The notes: generated by a model from the letters alone, not told the origin. A stretch of 64,000 nucleotides of DNA from Chitinophaga filiformis (GCF_021646545.1 NZ_JAKIRP010000001.1:434001-498000), one strand, 5' to 3'; counted from the first letter of the stretch, positions 42,919-53,205 are shown. Translations and numbers: made by a program.

Positions 42919-43022
42919 ACGCGTCGTTGTAATTTAGTAGGGCGTAAAGGTAATCAAAGTTGTCTAAAAAAAGGGATTCAGGGATATATAGCAGTATGTG
43001 TCACAAAGTAACAACATATAAC

Positions 43023-43030
43023 TATTTTTG
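43023..43030 (+). promoter_or_regulatory. -7 promoter element of porZ, nearly leaderless
   Basis: TATTTTTG fits the TAnnTTTG consensus. Since transcription should start about 4-6 bases after the element, the transcript would begin at or within a few bases of the ATG at 43035. A -33 TTTG at the usual spacing is not evident. Confidence 0.4.
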
Positions 43031-43034
43031 ATGC

Positions 43035-45335
43035 ATGTACCGTTTCCTGACATCCCTTTATGCCATCTTAAGCCTATCCTGCCTGACGTTCCATCAGGCG
43101 CAAGCCCAGACTCCCGTAGGCCAATGGAGTGACTACCTTCCCTGGCGCCCCGCCGTGGCTGTGACGGTGAAAGCCGATAAAATATACTGCGCCACCTCCC
43201 AGGGACTCTTCTCCGTCACCACCGGTGCAGATGAAGAGATCAGCAGGTATAGTAAGATCAATGGCCTTCATGACATCGGGATCAGCACGATAGCTGCCGG
43301 TGAAGATGAAATACTGGTCGCATACCGCAATAGCAACATCGACCTGCTGAGCGGCAACAATAGTTTCAATATCCCCGACCTGATGCGGAAGCAGGTGGCG
43401 GCAGATAAATCTATTTTCCGCATCATCTACTTTAACAGTAACGCCTACCTCTGTACGGGCCTGGGTATTGTTGTGATAAACACCTCCGTTCCTGAGATAG
43501 CAGCTACCTACGTTGTAGGCAGCACCGGCGATTACACGCCTGTCTACTCCCTGGCCTTTCTCAATGGCTCCCTGTACGCGGCTACTTCAGAAGGTATCAG
43601 GACAGCGGCCCTCAACAGCAATAATCTGTCTGATTACCGGAACTGGTCCTTTCTCAACCAGGGACTGCCGCAGGACACGGTACAGGAGATTATCTCTTTC
43701 AATAATCAGCTGATCTGCCGACAGGGTAATCAGTTATTCCGATTCTCCAATAACACCTGGACGCCCTGGTACACAGATGACTGGAACATCAATAACATAG
43801 ACGTACATGGGAACCAGCTGTTCCTCAGTGAACAGCAATCCGGTGGCGCTGCACGTATCATTGTCCTGGATGCCAGCGCCAATGCCATAAAAGCATTGCA
43901 GCATCAGTTAATAGATGCGCCTTTACAGACAGCCAATACCGGTAATGAAACATGGATAGCAGATTCCTTACAGGGACTTATCAGATATAAAACTGACGAC
44001 AACAGCTTTACTGCTGTACATCCCGATGCGCCGGCCAGTATTATCACCGGCAATATGTTATTTGTAAATAATACCCTATGGGCCACTGCCGGTAGCATCA
44101 GCAGCGACTGGAAAGCCACCGGTAACAGCAACGGTTATTATACTTTTTCACAGGGCAGCTGGACACAGTTTGATCGTAACACCAAGCCAGCACTGGCTTC
44201 CGTTTCAGATCTGATCACCCTTTCGCCAGATCCCGGCGGTCAGGGTTGTTACCTTGGTTCTTTCGGCGGTGGACTGGTATACGCTGCGCCCGATGGCGGT
44301 TATACTATTTTTAAACAGGGCGTGCTGCTGCCAGCTACCGACAATCCTGCTGCCTATAACGTTAGCGGATTAACCACAGACCCCGCCGGCAATTTATGGC
44401 TGGCAGCCTATGGTGCCTCCAGTAATCTCCTGGTGAAAAAACCGGATAATAGCTGGCTATCGTTTCGCAGTCCCTACGTCATGACCGGCAATGCGATCAG
44501 TCAGCTGCTGACGGACGACTACGGTCTGGTATACATGGTTTCTCCGCAAAGCAATGGACTGTTTGTACTGAATCACAACAATACACTCGACAATAAGAAC
44601 GACGACCAATGGCGGCAATACCGTCTGGGTAGCAACCAGGGTAACCTGCCGTCCAACGATGTCTACTGCCTGGCGAAAGATAAAAATGGCAGCGTTTGGG
44701 TGGGTACCGCCAGAGGCATCGCTATTATCAACTGCCCGGGACAGGCTGCTGACGAGGGATGTAACGCCATCCTGCCGGTTATCCAGCAGGACAATTTTGC
44801 CGGCTACCTGTTCCAGGACGAACAGGTAACCGCCATTGCCGTTGACGGTGCCAACCGCAAATGGGTTGGAACGCTGAATGGCGCCTGGCTGGTAAGTGAA
44901 GACGGAGAACAGATCCTTGAGCAATTCAACACAACCAATAGTCCGCTTCCCGACAATCATATCTACACAATCGCCATAGATCCTCAAACAGGAGAGATAT
45001 ACTTTGCTACAGGAAAAGGCCTGATGTCATGGCATGGCACCGCCACGGAGCCTGTCTCCAATATGACCCGTGATTCCGTGCTGGTATTCCCGAACCCCGT
45101 ACCACACGATTATAGCGGTACTATTGCGATCCGGGGACTGGTGGAGAATACAAGGGTGAAGATCACCGACATCAGTGGAAAAATGGTGTTCCAGACAAGG
45201 GCCTTCGGCGGACAAGCCACCTGGAATGGAAAGGATTATACCGGACACCGGCCACAGTCCGGCGTATACCTGGTATTCGCAGCCAGCGAAACGGGAGGGG
45301 AGCACCTGGTCACAAAGATTGTATTCATCAATTAA
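43035..45335 (+). CDS. porZ: PorZ-like type IX secretion protein
   Basis: PorZ is a surface component of the type IX secretion system attachment complex. The 766-residue protein has a signal peptide (about 1-24), two beta-propellers built from two-component-regulator-like repeats (about 30-670; for example NGLHDIGISTIA, NKNGSVWVGTARGI, ANRKWVGTLNGAW), and a C-terminal type A sorting domain (about 682-766, VFPNPVPHDYSG, VKITDISGKMV, GVYLV). These fit PorZ, and the gene is followed by recO 40 bases later, the arrangement known from Bacteroidota. The presence of a sorting domain means PorZ itself is a client of the secretion system. Confidence 0.9.
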   Translation: MYRFLTSLYAILSLSCLTFHQAQAQTPVGQWSDYLPWRPAVAVTVKADKIYCATSQGLFSVTTGADEEISRYSKINGLHDIGISTIAAGEDEILVAYRNSNIDLLSGNNSFNIPDLMRKQVAADKSIFRIIYFNSNAYLCTGLGIVVINTSVPEIAATYVVGSTGDYTPVYSLAFLNGSLYAATSEGIRTAALNSNNLSDYRNWSFLNQGLPQDTVQEIISFNNQLICRQGNQLFRFSNNTWTPWYTDDWNINNIDVHGNQLFLSEQQSGGAARIIVLDASANAIKALQHQLIDAPLQTANTGNETWIADSLQGLIRYKTDDNSFTAVHPDAPASIITGNMLFVNNTLWATAGSISSDWKATGNSNGYYTFSQGSWTQFDRNTKPALASVSDLITLSPDPGGQGCYLGSFGGGLVYAAPDGGYTIFKQGVLLPATDNPAAYNVSGLTTDPAGNLWLAAYGASSNLLVKKPDNSWLSFRSPYVMTGNAISQLLTDDYGLVYMVSPQSNGLFVLNHNNTLDNKNDDQWRQYRLGSNQGNLPSNDVYCLAKDKNGSVWVGTARGIAIINCPGQAADEGCNAILPVIQQDNFAGYLFQDEQVTAIAVDGANRKWVGTLNGAWLVSEDGEQILEQFNTTNSPLPDNHIYTIAIDPQTGEIYFATGKGLMSWHGTATEPVSNMTRDSVLVFPNPVPHDYSGTIAIRGLVENTRVKITDISGKMVFQTRAFGGQATWNGKDYTGHRPQSGVYLVFAASETGGEHLVTKIVFIN

Positions 45336-45375
45336 CGCCCGCTAATCGTACATTTGAATCCAGCAGCTGTCAGGT

Positions 45376-46107
45376 ATGTTACACAAAACCCGCGGGATAG
45401 TATTAAGAACGGTCAAATATGGCGATACCAGCGCCATTGTCAATATATTCACAGAACTCTTCGGGGTCCAGTCCTATATGGTCAATGGGGTACGCTCGTC
45501 CAAGCCAAAGGCAAAGGGAAATCTCTTCCAGCCCGGCAACATCCTGGAACTGGTCGTCTATCATTACGAGCAGAAGAACATACAGCGGATTTCCGAGTTT
45601 AAACTGGGTTATATCTACACCTCCCTACACTTCAACATTGTCAAGAATACGGTCGCACTGTATATGATAGAGCTCCTGCAGAAGAGCCTGCGGGAACCGG
45701 AGCAACAGCTGGAACTGTATTATTTTTCAGAGCAGGCATTGCAGGCACTGGATGTAGCGCCATTGTCCATCGCGGCAAATGTTCCCCTTTATTTCACGCT
45801 TAAACTTGCTGAGCATCTGGGTTTCCGGTTAAATGGCCGGTATTCGGAGTATGCACACTATCTCGACCTGCAGGAAGGTTCATTTACAGATCTGCCACCT
45901 CACCACAGCAACTACCTGGATGCTGCCAACAGTGAGATCACGGATCGCCTTTTTCAATGTACTAACTGGGAAAGCCTTGGAGAGATCAATATGAATAAAG
46001 ATAAACGCAGAAAACTCCTGTACGCTTATCTGGACTTTTTCAAGCTGCATTTACCGGACTTTCAGGATCTGAATTCGCCTCCCATCCTGCATGAGATACT
46101 GGAATAA
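45376..46107 (+). CDS. recO: DNA repair protein RecO
   Basis: RecO helps RecR load RecA on SSB-coated DNA in gap repair. The 243-residue protein has the N-terminal OB fold (KTRGIVLRTVKYGDTSAIVN, and GVRSSKPKAKGNLFQPG), followed by a helical domain. The Cys-based zinc site of some RecO proteins is absent, as in several Bacteroidota and E. coli. It probably shares the porZ transcript. It ends 3 bases before the end of the convergent lpxH gene. Confidence 0.95.
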   Translation: MLHKTRGIVLRTVKYGDTSAIVNIFTELFGVQSYMVNGVRSSKPKAKGNLFQPGNILELVVYHYEQKNIQRISEFKLGYIYTSLHFNIVKNTVALYMIELLQKSLREPEQQLELYYFSEQALQALDVAPLSIAANVPLYFTLKLAEHLGFRLNGRYSEYAHYLDLQEGSFTDLPPHHSNYLDAANSEITDRLFQCTNWESLGEINMNKDKRRKLLYAYLDFFKLHLPDFQDLNSPPILHEILE

Positions 46108-46110
46108 ACG

Positions 46111-46899
46111 TTATTTATCGTATAACAGGGAAGTGGTTTTACCATCAAAGACAGCATAGCTGCAATAATACAACCAGTCTCCCAGGTTGATGTAACGGCT
46201 GTCAGCCCCTACCTGCAGATCCAATGGCAGGTGACGATGCCCGAAAATAAAGTAGTCGAAATGGGATTGCTGCAAGATCTCTTTGCTGTAGATCGCGAGC
46301 CATTCGTTCTCTTCTCCGAGGAATTTCTCCAGCTCCATACCTGTAGCAGCACGGCTTTTACGGCTGAAATAATTGGCCAGGCCAATGCCCCAGGAAGGGT
46401 GGATCAGTGAGAACAATGCGCGGCAAACGGGGTTGCGGAATACTTTCTTTAACATTTTATAGCCATGGTCGCCCGGTCCAAGACCATCACCATGACCGAT
46501 GTAGAAACGTTTGCCGCCTATATCGTAAGTTTTGGGTTCATAGTAAACGGGAATATCCAGCTCGTCTTTAAAATAGCCATCCATCCACATGTCGTGATTG
46601 CCTATAAAAACGGATATGCTGATGCCTTTATCCCGAAGTTCTGCCAGTTTTCCCAACAGGCGCGTATATCCTTTAGGGATCACCTCTTTATATTCAAACC
46701 AGAAGTCAAAAATATCACCTACCAGGAAGATATGTGCTGCATCCTGCGAAGCAGCATCGAGCCACCTCACAATATGTCTTTCCCTTTCCCTGGTGGCAGT
46801 AGGATTGGGCACACCCAGGTGAAAATCTGATGCGAAATAAACACGTTTGCCCTCCGGAAGAGGAATGGAATAGTCCACAGCGGACAGTCCATGCTCCAT
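46111..46899 (-). CDS. lpxH: UDP-2,3-diacylglucosamine diphosphatase (LpxH-like)
   Basis: LpxH cleaves UDP-2,3-diacylglucosamine to lipid X in lipid A synthesis. The 262-residue protein has the calcineurin-like metal motifs: ASDFHLG (D25, H27), VGDIFDFWFE, GNHDMW, IGHGDGLG and FGHRHLPLDL. Length and pattern suit the LpxH-type enzymes of Bacteroidota. The ATG at 46899 is chosen; the TTG at 46950 would add a 17-residue tail not expected in the family. It is the last gene of a minus-strand run that begins with rsfS. Confidence 0.88.
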   Translation of the reverse strand: MEHGLSAVDYSIPLPEGKRVYFASDFHLGVPNPTATRERERHIVRWLDAASQDAAHIFLVGDIFDFWFEYKEVIPKGYTRLLGKLAELRDKGISISVFIGNHDMWMDGYFKDELDIPVYYEPKTYDIGGKRFYIGHGDGLGPGDHGYKMLKKVFRNPVCRALFSLIHPSWGIGLANYFSRKSRAATGMELEKFLGEENEWLAIYSKEILQQSHFDYFIFGHRHLPLDLQVGADSRYINLGDWLYYCSYAVFDGKTTSLLYDK

Positions 46900-47028
46900 A
46901 GATGATATTATTTTCAGGTCTGCATCACACAAGCCGGTGATCACAGGCAATTAACGATTAAAGGTTCGTTGCCACTGCGAAGTAATAAATAACTCTTCAA
47001 CAAAACAACTAAAACGGAAAAGCTATGC

Positions 47029-47475
47029 TCAGGGTTTCTTTATCCCCGACTCAAGGTAAGCAGCCTCAATATCTGTCAGATCGGCTTTGACAGGATCGCT
47101 GTAGCCGTTATAAATGAAGATCTCCCAGGCATATTTGGGATGATTGAGATTGATATACAATACCTCACCATTCCCTCTTATAAATTGTAATTGGGTGGCG
47201 CTGGTGCTCACGATCTTTACACCTTTCCCCGCCAGGTAAGTACTATCTTCCAGGAGGGTGCTGTTGTTGACCGTTTGTAGTGACGGGAAGCTCTTTTCAC
47301 CGAAAGCAGCTTTCAGAGAACGCAGTTTGTCTCCAGCTGGTCTGAAAATTACTGCCGTTGGCCCTTTTATGGTCAGTGTATTGATAGTATCAATGGTGTT
47401 ACGAGACTGCTCAGAAGCTTGTCCACAGGACGCCAGCAAAATTGCTGAAAAGAGAAAGAGAAATAACCTGGTCAT
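47029..47475 (-). CDS. Hypothetical lipoprotein, 148 aa
   Basis: The protein begins with a lipoprotein signal (MTRLFLFLFSAILLASCG, lipobox LASC) and has no domain I recognise. The remainder is soluble, with IRGNGEVLYINLNHPKYAWE near the end. The ATG at 47475 gives the proper signal peptide; an in-frame ATG at 47499 is less likely. It lies between the LUD gene (85 bases upstream) and lpxH (129 bases downstream) on the same strand, so it may belong to the same transcript. Envelope location is inferred from the lipobox. Confidence 0.75.
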   Translation of the reverse strand: MTRLFLFLFSAILLASCGQASEQSRNTIDTINTLTIKGPTAVIFRPAGDKLRSLKAAFGEKSFPSLQTVNNSTLLEDSTYLAGKGVKIVSTSATQLQFIRGNGEVLYINLNHPKYAWEIFIYNGYSDPVKADLTDIEAAYLESGIKKP

Positions 47476-47560
47476 AGCGGGCCGGTATAACGTAATCATT
47501 TAAAAGAACAGCGCATGATGATGATCACGCGCTGCTCAAATATGCTTAACAATTAATAAT

Positions 47561-48196
47561 TCATTCATCTACCAGGAACACATATACCTCGCGGGGTCCA
47601 TGTATCCCTACTACCAGTGTTTTTTCAATATCTGCGGTACGACTGGGACCGGATGCGAAGTGTATCGACGAAGGCAGCTCTCCCTGGTACTTTTCTTTCA
47701 GGCGGGCTATCGCATCTTTCAGATCGAACACCAGCTGGTGCGTATAAGCTATCACAATATGCACCGGTGTGTATACTGGCAATGCCCTGCCGGAAGGTTG
47801 TGCCGCGCTCAGCACCATAGTGCCTGTACGGGCTACGAGCAGTTCACAGTCTGTTATCGCAGCGGCGGCTGTATGCATATCCCCTTTGTTGATAAAGGGG
47901 AACTGCCGTAACTGGAAATCCTTCATTAAGGAAGGCGTCTGGCAATGTACGTCTTCCCATTCACGGGAAGCGACCAAAGCCAGCAGATTGTCCAGCAACT
48001 CATTCTTGCTGGTGCAGAAGATGAACTTCCCCTGTAAACGGGCAAATTCCTCTGCAAATTTCATCTCCAGGCCATCATGCTCCTTCATAAAAACGGAACT
48101 GTTGCCCTCCGAATTGGGGAAGGGCAACTGCACCGATTGACTCAATGCATTTCTTACTCTTTTGAGAATATTTTCCTTGGCAGGAGATATTTTCAT
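47561..48196 (-). CDS. LUD domain protein (LutC/YkgG-like)
   Basis: The 211-residue protein matches the LUD domain seen in LutC, a subunit linked to lactate oxidation with LutA and LutB. Typical strings are ITDCELLVARTGTMVLSAAQ, a loop with GRALPVYTPVHIVIA, and a C-terminal GPSRTADIEKTLVVGIHGPR. No lutA or lutB is nearby. It lies 6 bases after ftsH, an arrangement I recall in Bacteroidota. Its function as a lone protein is unknown. Confidence 0.88.
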   Translation of the reverse strand: MKISPAKENILKRVRNALSQSVQLPFPNSEGNSSVFMKEHDGLEMKFAEEFARLQGKFIFCTSKNELLDNLLALVASREWEDVHCQTPSLMKDFQLRQFPFINKGDMHTAAAAITDCELLVARTGTMVLSAAQPSGRALPVYTPVHIVIAYTHQLVFDLKDAIARLKEKYQGELPSSIHFASGPSRTADIEKTLVVGIHGPREVYVFLVDE

Positions 48197-48202
48197 ATCA
48201 GC

Positions 48203-50224
48203 TTACGCATTAGCAGGAGTAGGAGACGGATTGATGATATCTGTCGGGTGTACACCATCTGTGGTCATACCTTCTTTGTTTGCGATATGCTCACGGTGTA
48301 CATCCCATGGACGTTTACCGATCAGTCTTTCCAGATCTGCCTGGTATAATACTTCTTTTTTCAGCAGTTCCTGCGCCAGCGCTTTCACATTTTCCAGCTT
48401 CTCGGTCAGCAGGTTCTTGGTACGGATATATGCCTTTTCGATCAACAGACGTACTTCTTCGTCGATCATTTTAGCTGTCTCTTCAGAATAAGGTTTGGTA
48501 AATGCCTGATCGCTGTTCGGATCGTAGAAGGACACGTTACCAACTTTATCGTTCATACCATACACGGTTACCATTGCATAAGCCATACGGGTGATCACCT
48601 GCAGGTCATTCTGAGCGCCGGTAGATACTTTACCAAACACGATATCTTCCACTGCACGGCCTCCAAGGGTCATACAGATATCATCCATCAGCTGTTCAGT
48701 ATTGTAGAGGTATTGTTCTTTCGGCAGATATTGTGCGTAACCTAATGCTGCTACACCACGCGGAACGATAGTCACTTTCACCAGCGGATTTGCATGCTCC
48801 AGGTACCAGCCACAGATAGCGTGTCCAGCTTCATGGAACGCGATCACTTCTTTCTCTTCAGGAGAGATGATCTTGTTTTTCTTTTCCAGACCACCAATTA
48901 CCCTGTCAACTGCGTCGTTGAAGTCTTCCATTTCCACTTCCGTTTTGCCTTTACGGGCAGCGATCAGTGCTGCTTCGTTACATACGTTGGCAATATCGGC
49001 GCCGGCAAAGCCAGGCGTCATGGAAGCCAGTTTCTTAATATCGAGGTTTGGAGAAGTCTTGATCGGTTTCAGGTGTACGTCGAAGATTGACTCACGGCCA
49101 GACAGGTCTGGTTTGTCAATGGAGATCTGACGGTCGAAACGGCCTGGGCGCAATAATGCGCTGTCCAGTACATCCGGACGGTTGGTAGCCGCCAGAATGA
49201 TAATACCGCTGTCTGTACCGAAACCATCCATTTCCACCAGTAACTGGTTCAGGGTGTTCTCACGTTCGTCATTGCTCATCATTACATTCTTACCCCTTGC
49301 ACGGCCAATCGCGTCTATTTCGTCAATGAAGATGATACAAGGCGCTTTCTCACGGGCCTGCTTAAACAGGTCACGCACACGGCTTGCACCTACACCCACG
49401 AATAATTCAACGAAATCAGAACCGGACATAGAGAAGAATGGAACCTGCGCCTCACCCGCCATTGCTTTTGCCAGCAAGGTCTTACCGGTACCCGGAGGGC
49501 CTACCAGCAGGGCGCCTTTAGGGATCTTACCACCCAGCGCAGTATATTTCTTTGGATTTTTCAGGAAATCAACGATTTCCATTACTTCCACTTTCGCCTC
49601 ATCCAGACCAGCCACATCACTGAAGGTGATATTTACACGGGTTCCTTTATCGAAAAGGGTTGCTTTGGATTTCCCGATGTTGAAGATGCCGCCGGGACCG
49701 CCACTGCCACCTGCAGGACCACCCATTTTACGCATCAGCAATATCCACAATCCAATCAGTAACACTAATGGTAACAGTAACTGAATAAATGGTTCGAACC
49801 AGCCCTGCCTGTCCTCATAGATCACTTTCACCTGGTCTTCGAGTGGTGTATTAGCCTGGGCCTTGTCCATATCAGCCTTGAAGCTTTCTTCGCTACCTAT
49901 GCTGAAGCGGAAATGAGGTCCCTGATTAGCAGCGCCGAAACGGCCTTTGGATACTTTATCGAATTTAGACTCATTCAGTCTTTCCTTCTTGATGTAAACC
50001 TCTACCGATTTTTTATTCACCACTACCAGTTTGTCCACATCACCTGGTTTCAGGTAGTTTACCAGGAATTCCTGGAAACTTAGCTCTTTAGGCTGGGCAC
50101 CGAAGTTAAAAAAGTTCATTGCCAGCAAGGCTACCCCGATAAAGGCATAAACCCAGTATATGTTGAACTTTGGTCCTTTCTTTGGCGATTTGTCTCCCTT
50201 GTTGAAGTTGTTGCCTCTTTCCAT
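48203..50224 (-). CDS. ftsH: ATP-dependent zinc metalloprotease FtsH
   Basis: FtsH degrades misassembled membrane proteins and some regulators at the inner membrane. The 673-residue protein has two membrane helices (about 24-42 and 140-160) enclosing a periplasmic domain, an AAA ATPase domain with Walker A GPPGTGKT, the second region of homology ([19 protein letters not shown]), and the protease site HEAGH (about 464-468) with a distal Asp. The N terminus is rich in Asn, Lys and Gly as usual in Bacteroidota. It follows rsfS by 47 bases. Confidence 0.98.
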   Translation of the reverse strand: MERGNNFNKGDKSPKKGPKFNIYWVYAFIGVALLAMNFFNFGAQPKELSFQEFLVNYLKPGDVDKLVVVNKKSVEVYIKKERLNESKFDKVSKGRFGAANQGPHFRFSIGSEESFKADMDKAQANTPLEDQVKVIYEDRQGWFEPFIQLLLPLVLLIGLWILLMRKMGGPAGGSGGPGGIFNIGKSKATLFDKGTRVNITFSDVAGLDEAKVEVMEIVDFLKNPKKYTALGGKIPKGALLVGPPGTGKTLLAKAMAGEAQVPFFSMSGSDFVELFVGVGASRVRDLFKQAREKAPCIIFIDEIDAIGRARGKNVMMSNDERENTLNQLLVEMDGFGTDSGIIILAATNRPDVLDSALLRPGRFDRQISIDKPDLSGRESIFDVHLKPIKTSPNLDIKKLASMTPGFAGADIANVCNEAALIAARKGKTEVEMEDFNDAVDRVIGGLEKKNKIISPEEKEVIAFHEAGHAICGWYLEHANPLVKVTIVPRGVAALGYAQYLPKEQYLYNTEQLMDDICMTLGGRAVEDIVFGKVSTGAQNDLQVITRMAYAMVTVYGMNDKVGNVSFYDPNSDQAFTKPYSEETAKMIDEEVRLLIEKAYIRTKNLLTEKLENVKALAQELLKKEVLYQADLERLIGKRPWDVHREHIANKEGMTTDGVHPTDIINPSPTPANA

Positions 50225-50271
50225 AATCTTACGATCCTTTTTTTAAGGATGTCGGTAATAGTTAAAAGTTA

Positions 50272-50679
50272 TTAGTTTGTATCATTATGCTCCATTCGTT
50301 CTGCATCACTCCACATGTCTTCCAGACCATAGAACTGTCTGGCTTCAGGTTGGAATACATGCACCACAACATTCACATAATCTACCAGTATCCATTGTTG
50401 AGCGGTAAATCCCTCGTGCTTGTAAGGCTGCTCGCCGATATGCTGCGACACTTGGTCTTCCACGAAGTCGGCTATAGCCCTCACCTGTGTATTGGAGTTA
50501 GCCTCACATATAACAAAGAAATCAGCCACAGCTTCAGGAATCTGGCGCAGATCCAGGGAAACAATATTTTCTCCCTTTTTCTCCTGGATGGCCTTGATGA
50601 TGGTGGAAAAAATCTCGCTTTCTCTACTCAAGCGTGTTAACGCTTTCTTTCTCGTACTCAGAACGGTTAAGGGTGCCAA
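50272..50679 (-). CDS. rsfS: Ribosomal silencing factor
   Basis: RsfS binds ribosomal protein uL14 and keeps subunits apart in poor growth. The 135-residue protein has the family core GENIVSLDLRQIPEAVADFF, ANSNTQVRAIADFVEDQV and YKHEGFTAQQWILVDYVNVVVHVF. No ATG exists upstream of the core: an in-frame TAA lies just before, and TTG at 50679 is the first usable codon. An AAAGAGA stretch stands shortly before it. The pairing with ftsH is usual in Bacteroidota. Confidence 0.95.
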   Translation of the reverse strand: MAPLTVLSTRKKALTRLSRESEIFSTIIKAIQEKKGENIVSLDLRQIPEAVADFFVICEANSNTQVRAIADFVEDQVSQHIGEQPYKHEGFTAQQWILVDYVNVVVHVFQPEARQFYGLEDMWSDAERMEHNDTN

Positions 50680-50880
50680 TAAAATCTCTTTTGGTTAAAA
50701 ATAATCTTTAATTGTCAAAATTACTAAAGAAGGAGCAAATAAACGCCGGAAGGTGATATTGTTACAATATGTAATAATCCATGATATACGGGACTCTAAC
50801 GCCTATAAATCATACACTTGTCTAATACCCTCGCTCCTCCGCCGGCGCCTGCCCGAATGTTAAGAAAAAGATAAAATGAT

Positions 50881-50888
50881 TTACTTTG
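50881..50888 (+). promoter_or_regulatory. -7-like element of birA
   Basis: TTACTTTG, followed by C, resembles TAnnTTTG with one mismatch. If it is the promoter, transcription would start near 50892 and the TTG at 50886 cannot be the birA start. Confidence 0.35.
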
Positions 50889-50921
50889 CTGCGTCAAAAC
50901 AAATCAGAAAAGAATTTTCCC

Positions 50922-51665
50922 GTGATCGGACAGCCATTATACATCTTAGACACAGTAGACAGCACCAATAACTATGCCATGGAGCAGGTAAATACGGGCC
51001 AGGTGACACCCGGTACAGCCTGGTTTGCCATGGAGCAAACAGCAGGAAAAGGACAACGTGGCAAGCAGTGGTTATCCCCTCCCGGAGAAAATATCATACT
51101 GACTATTGCCCTGCAACCCGGTATGCTGCCACTTTCCAGGCAGTTTATGCTAAGCGCGGCAGTAGCCCTTGGTGTTTATGACTGGTTCAGCAAATACGCC
51201 GGGGATGAAACCGCTATTAAATGGAGCAACGATATTTACTGGCGTGACAGAAAGGCAGGAGGCATCCTGATCGAAAACGTGCTACGTGGCAATACATGGC
51301 AATATGCCATCACTGGCATGGGCATCAACATCAACCAGACAGCGTTCCCATCCCATCTGCCCAATCCGGTATCCCTCAAGCAGATCACAGGTAAAACGTG
51401 GGACGCAATTGAGCTGACCCGCGACCTTTGCGGCTGCCTCGACCAGCGGCTGAAACTGCTTCACCCTGCTCACTATGAGAGCCTGCTGGAAGCCTATAAA
51501 AGTAAACTCTTCCGCTTTGGACAATCTGGCACCTATCGTATGAATGGCGAGTATTTCGAAGGCATTATCCGCGACGTGCTCCCTGACGGCAAATTGTGCC
51601 TCGAAAAAGATGGAGAAATGCTACAGCTGAGCTTTGGCGAGGTTGAGTTCATTATCGTGAAATAA
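50922..51665 (+). CDS. birA: Biotin--[acetyl-CoA-carboxylase] ligase
   Basis: The 247-residue protein attaches biotin to carboxylase carrier proteins. It contains the ligase core: DTVDSTNNYAMEQVNTG, EQTAGKGQRGKQWLSPPGEN (biotin/adenylate loop), KWSNDIYWRDRKAGGILIE and GMGININQ, and a small C-terminal domain. No N-terminal DNA-binding domain is present, so it is not a repressor. The start is GTG at 50922, giving VIGQPLYILDTVDSTNNYA; the TTG at 50886 overlaps a promoter-like element and would add an unconserved tail. It is convergent with the glycosyltransferase gene, with a 4-base gap. Confidence 0.93.
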   Translation: MIGQPLYILDTVDSTNNYAMEQVNTGQVTPGTAWFAMEQTAGKGQRGKQWLSPPGENIILTIALQPGMLPLSRQFMLSAAVALGVYDWFSKYAGDETAIKWSNDIYWRDRKAGGILIENVLRGNTWQYAITGMGININQTAFPSHLPNPVSLKQITGKTWDAIELTRDLCGCLDQRLKLLHPAHYESLLEAYKSKLFRFGQSGTYRMNGEYFEGIIRDVLPDGKLCLEKDGEMLQLSFGEVEFIIVK

Positions 51666-51669
51666 GCTA

Positions 51670-53205
51670 TTACCAGGCTCTTAAGGAGGCTTGCTCTTTC
51701 AGTTGCCACTGCTTTAATTTTTTTAGGAATTCCGGTGAAATTCCTGGTAAAAGATACACACCGGTGCCATTCTCCCGTGCTAACGGATGGCTGATCCGTC
51801 CGATTTCGGAATAGCCGGACGCATGATTCCGGACATCCTCTCCCGGTTCCTTTCCTACTACGATCAAATGTTGAAAACTGTCTAATACCGGAAACCAGCA
51901 CACATAGTCAGCACTGAAGGAAATAGCAGGTACCATTTTCTCCCCCGCATAAAAGTTAATAGCCCCGGCCTGTCCGTAATTATCACAAAGGATCAGTGTA
52001 TGCTTCCGTTCGGCTGGCGGCAACTGATCGTATGCCTTCTCTACTAAAGCCGTCAGTTCCCTCCAGCCGAGCATATCCGCAAAATCCTGCGGCAGATCAT
52101 GTACTTCCCCATCCTCCCATTTCGCAAACATCTCACGGGTGTCAGCATTCATCAACCTCCCCAATTTATCGGGTTCCACTACCGGAAAAATCAGGCGAGA
52201 AGTCCCCACTGTCAGTAGGATTGTGAAGAACAGCCATAGCAATGCCAGCCTGCGATGGTGTGTACTTTCAAATGATACTACCTTTTCCAAGTATACTGCT
52301 CCAAAAGCAATCAATACCGGGTATAATCCCAATGCATAATAGGGCTTAGCCTGCAGATAAACCAGCAAAGCCATCACGAACAGGAAGGTCCATCCAATAA
52401 AACGGTAAGGTTTAAAGGCCTCATGTGTCACAAACCCGACCAGGGCTGCGCCCCAAACCAGCGTACCTAAAAGGAAGAATAACAACTGCTCTATTACGAA
52501 CCCCAACCGGTCTACATTCACCAGCTGGGTGCTGGCCAGCTCTTTCATATGATGAATAACAGGCAGGCCATTCCTGATTTGCCAGATCACATTTGGCGCA
52601 GCCAGCAGTAACGCTATCAGCAGACCGCCATATAGGTATCTGTTCAGAAAGATCTTCCGCTGGGAGGATGACAGCAAAGCCGGCAATAAACCTGCCACCA
52701 GGAAAAGGATATTGTATTTGTTAAGAAAGGCCAGGCCTATTACAGCTCCCAACCACAATAGCAGATGTGATGCCCCGGTCCTTACATAAAGTACTAACAC
52801 ATAAAATACCAATGTCCAGCTCAACACGTCAAAGCTGTTAGGCTGATATAACATATTGAGCCTTGACATCGCAGAACAAATAAATACCAGGGCTGCGATC
52901 ACTTGCGCGAACCATCCTCCCTTCATTAACGCTATCAGCTTCCACATAATCAGCATGGTTAACGCACCAAACAGTGCAGGAAAGAACCTTACCCAAAACA
53001 CGCTGCCTCCAAGCCACTTAATAAGGAGGGAAAGGAAAGCTGTAAAAGGCGGAACCGACAAATAGCCTGCAGCCAGGTGATTGGCCTGATCAAGATGCAA
53101 AAACTCGTCCCTGTGCAGGTCATATACAGGGTTGACGATCAGGAAATGGAATACCAGTTTGAACAACAGGAATAATAGCAATAACAGATAGGAGCGTTTG
53201 GGCAT
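51670..53205 (-). CDS. Family 39-type membrane glycosyltransferase
   Basis: The 511-residue protein has about 10-12 membrane helices and resembles the ArnT/PMT-type (GT39/GT83) glycosyltransferases that use polyprenyl-phosphate sugar donors. The first periplasmic loop carries DLHRDEFLHLDQ, whose acidic residues are the expected catalytic site. A C-terminal periplasmic domain (about 335-505) contains ILCDNYGQAGAINFYAG, common in Bacteroidota members. The acceptor could be lipid A, a glycan or a protein and cannot be told. A perfect inverted repeat lies 33-89 bases upstream of the start. Confidence 0.88.
   Translation of the reverse strand: MPKRSYLLLLLFLLFKLVFHFLIVNPVYDLHRDEFLHLDQANHLAAGYLSVPPFTAFLSLLIKWLGGSVFWVRFFPALFGALTMLIMWKLIALMKGGWFAQVIAALVFICSAMSRLNMLYQPNSFDVLSWTLVFYVLVLYVRTGASHLLLWLGAVIGLAFLNKYNILFLVAGLLPALLSSSQRKIFLNRYLYGGLLIALLLAAPNVIWQIRNGLPVIHHMKELASTQLVNVDRLGFVIEQLLFFLLGTLVWGAALVGFVTHEAFKPYRFIGWTFLFVMALLVYLQAKPYYALGLYPVLIAFGAVYLEKVVSFESTHHRRLALLWLFFTILLTVGTSRLIFPVVEPDKLGRLMNADTREMFAKWEDGEVHDLPQDFADMLGWRELTALVEKAYDQLPPAERKHTLILCDNYGQAGAINFYAGEKMVPAISFSADYVCWFPVLDSFQHLIVVGKEPGEDVRNHASGYSEIGRISHPLARENGTGVYLLPGISPEFLKKLKQWQLKEQASLRAW

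Noticed and set aside
46900..46950. N-terminal extension of lpxH to a TTG at 46950
   Set aside because: The ATG at 46899 gives the expected length and the extension has no family support.
50886..50921. birA start at TTG 50886
   Set aside because: That codon lies in a promoter-like TTACTTTG box and would add 12 unconserved residues; GTG at 50922 matches the family start.
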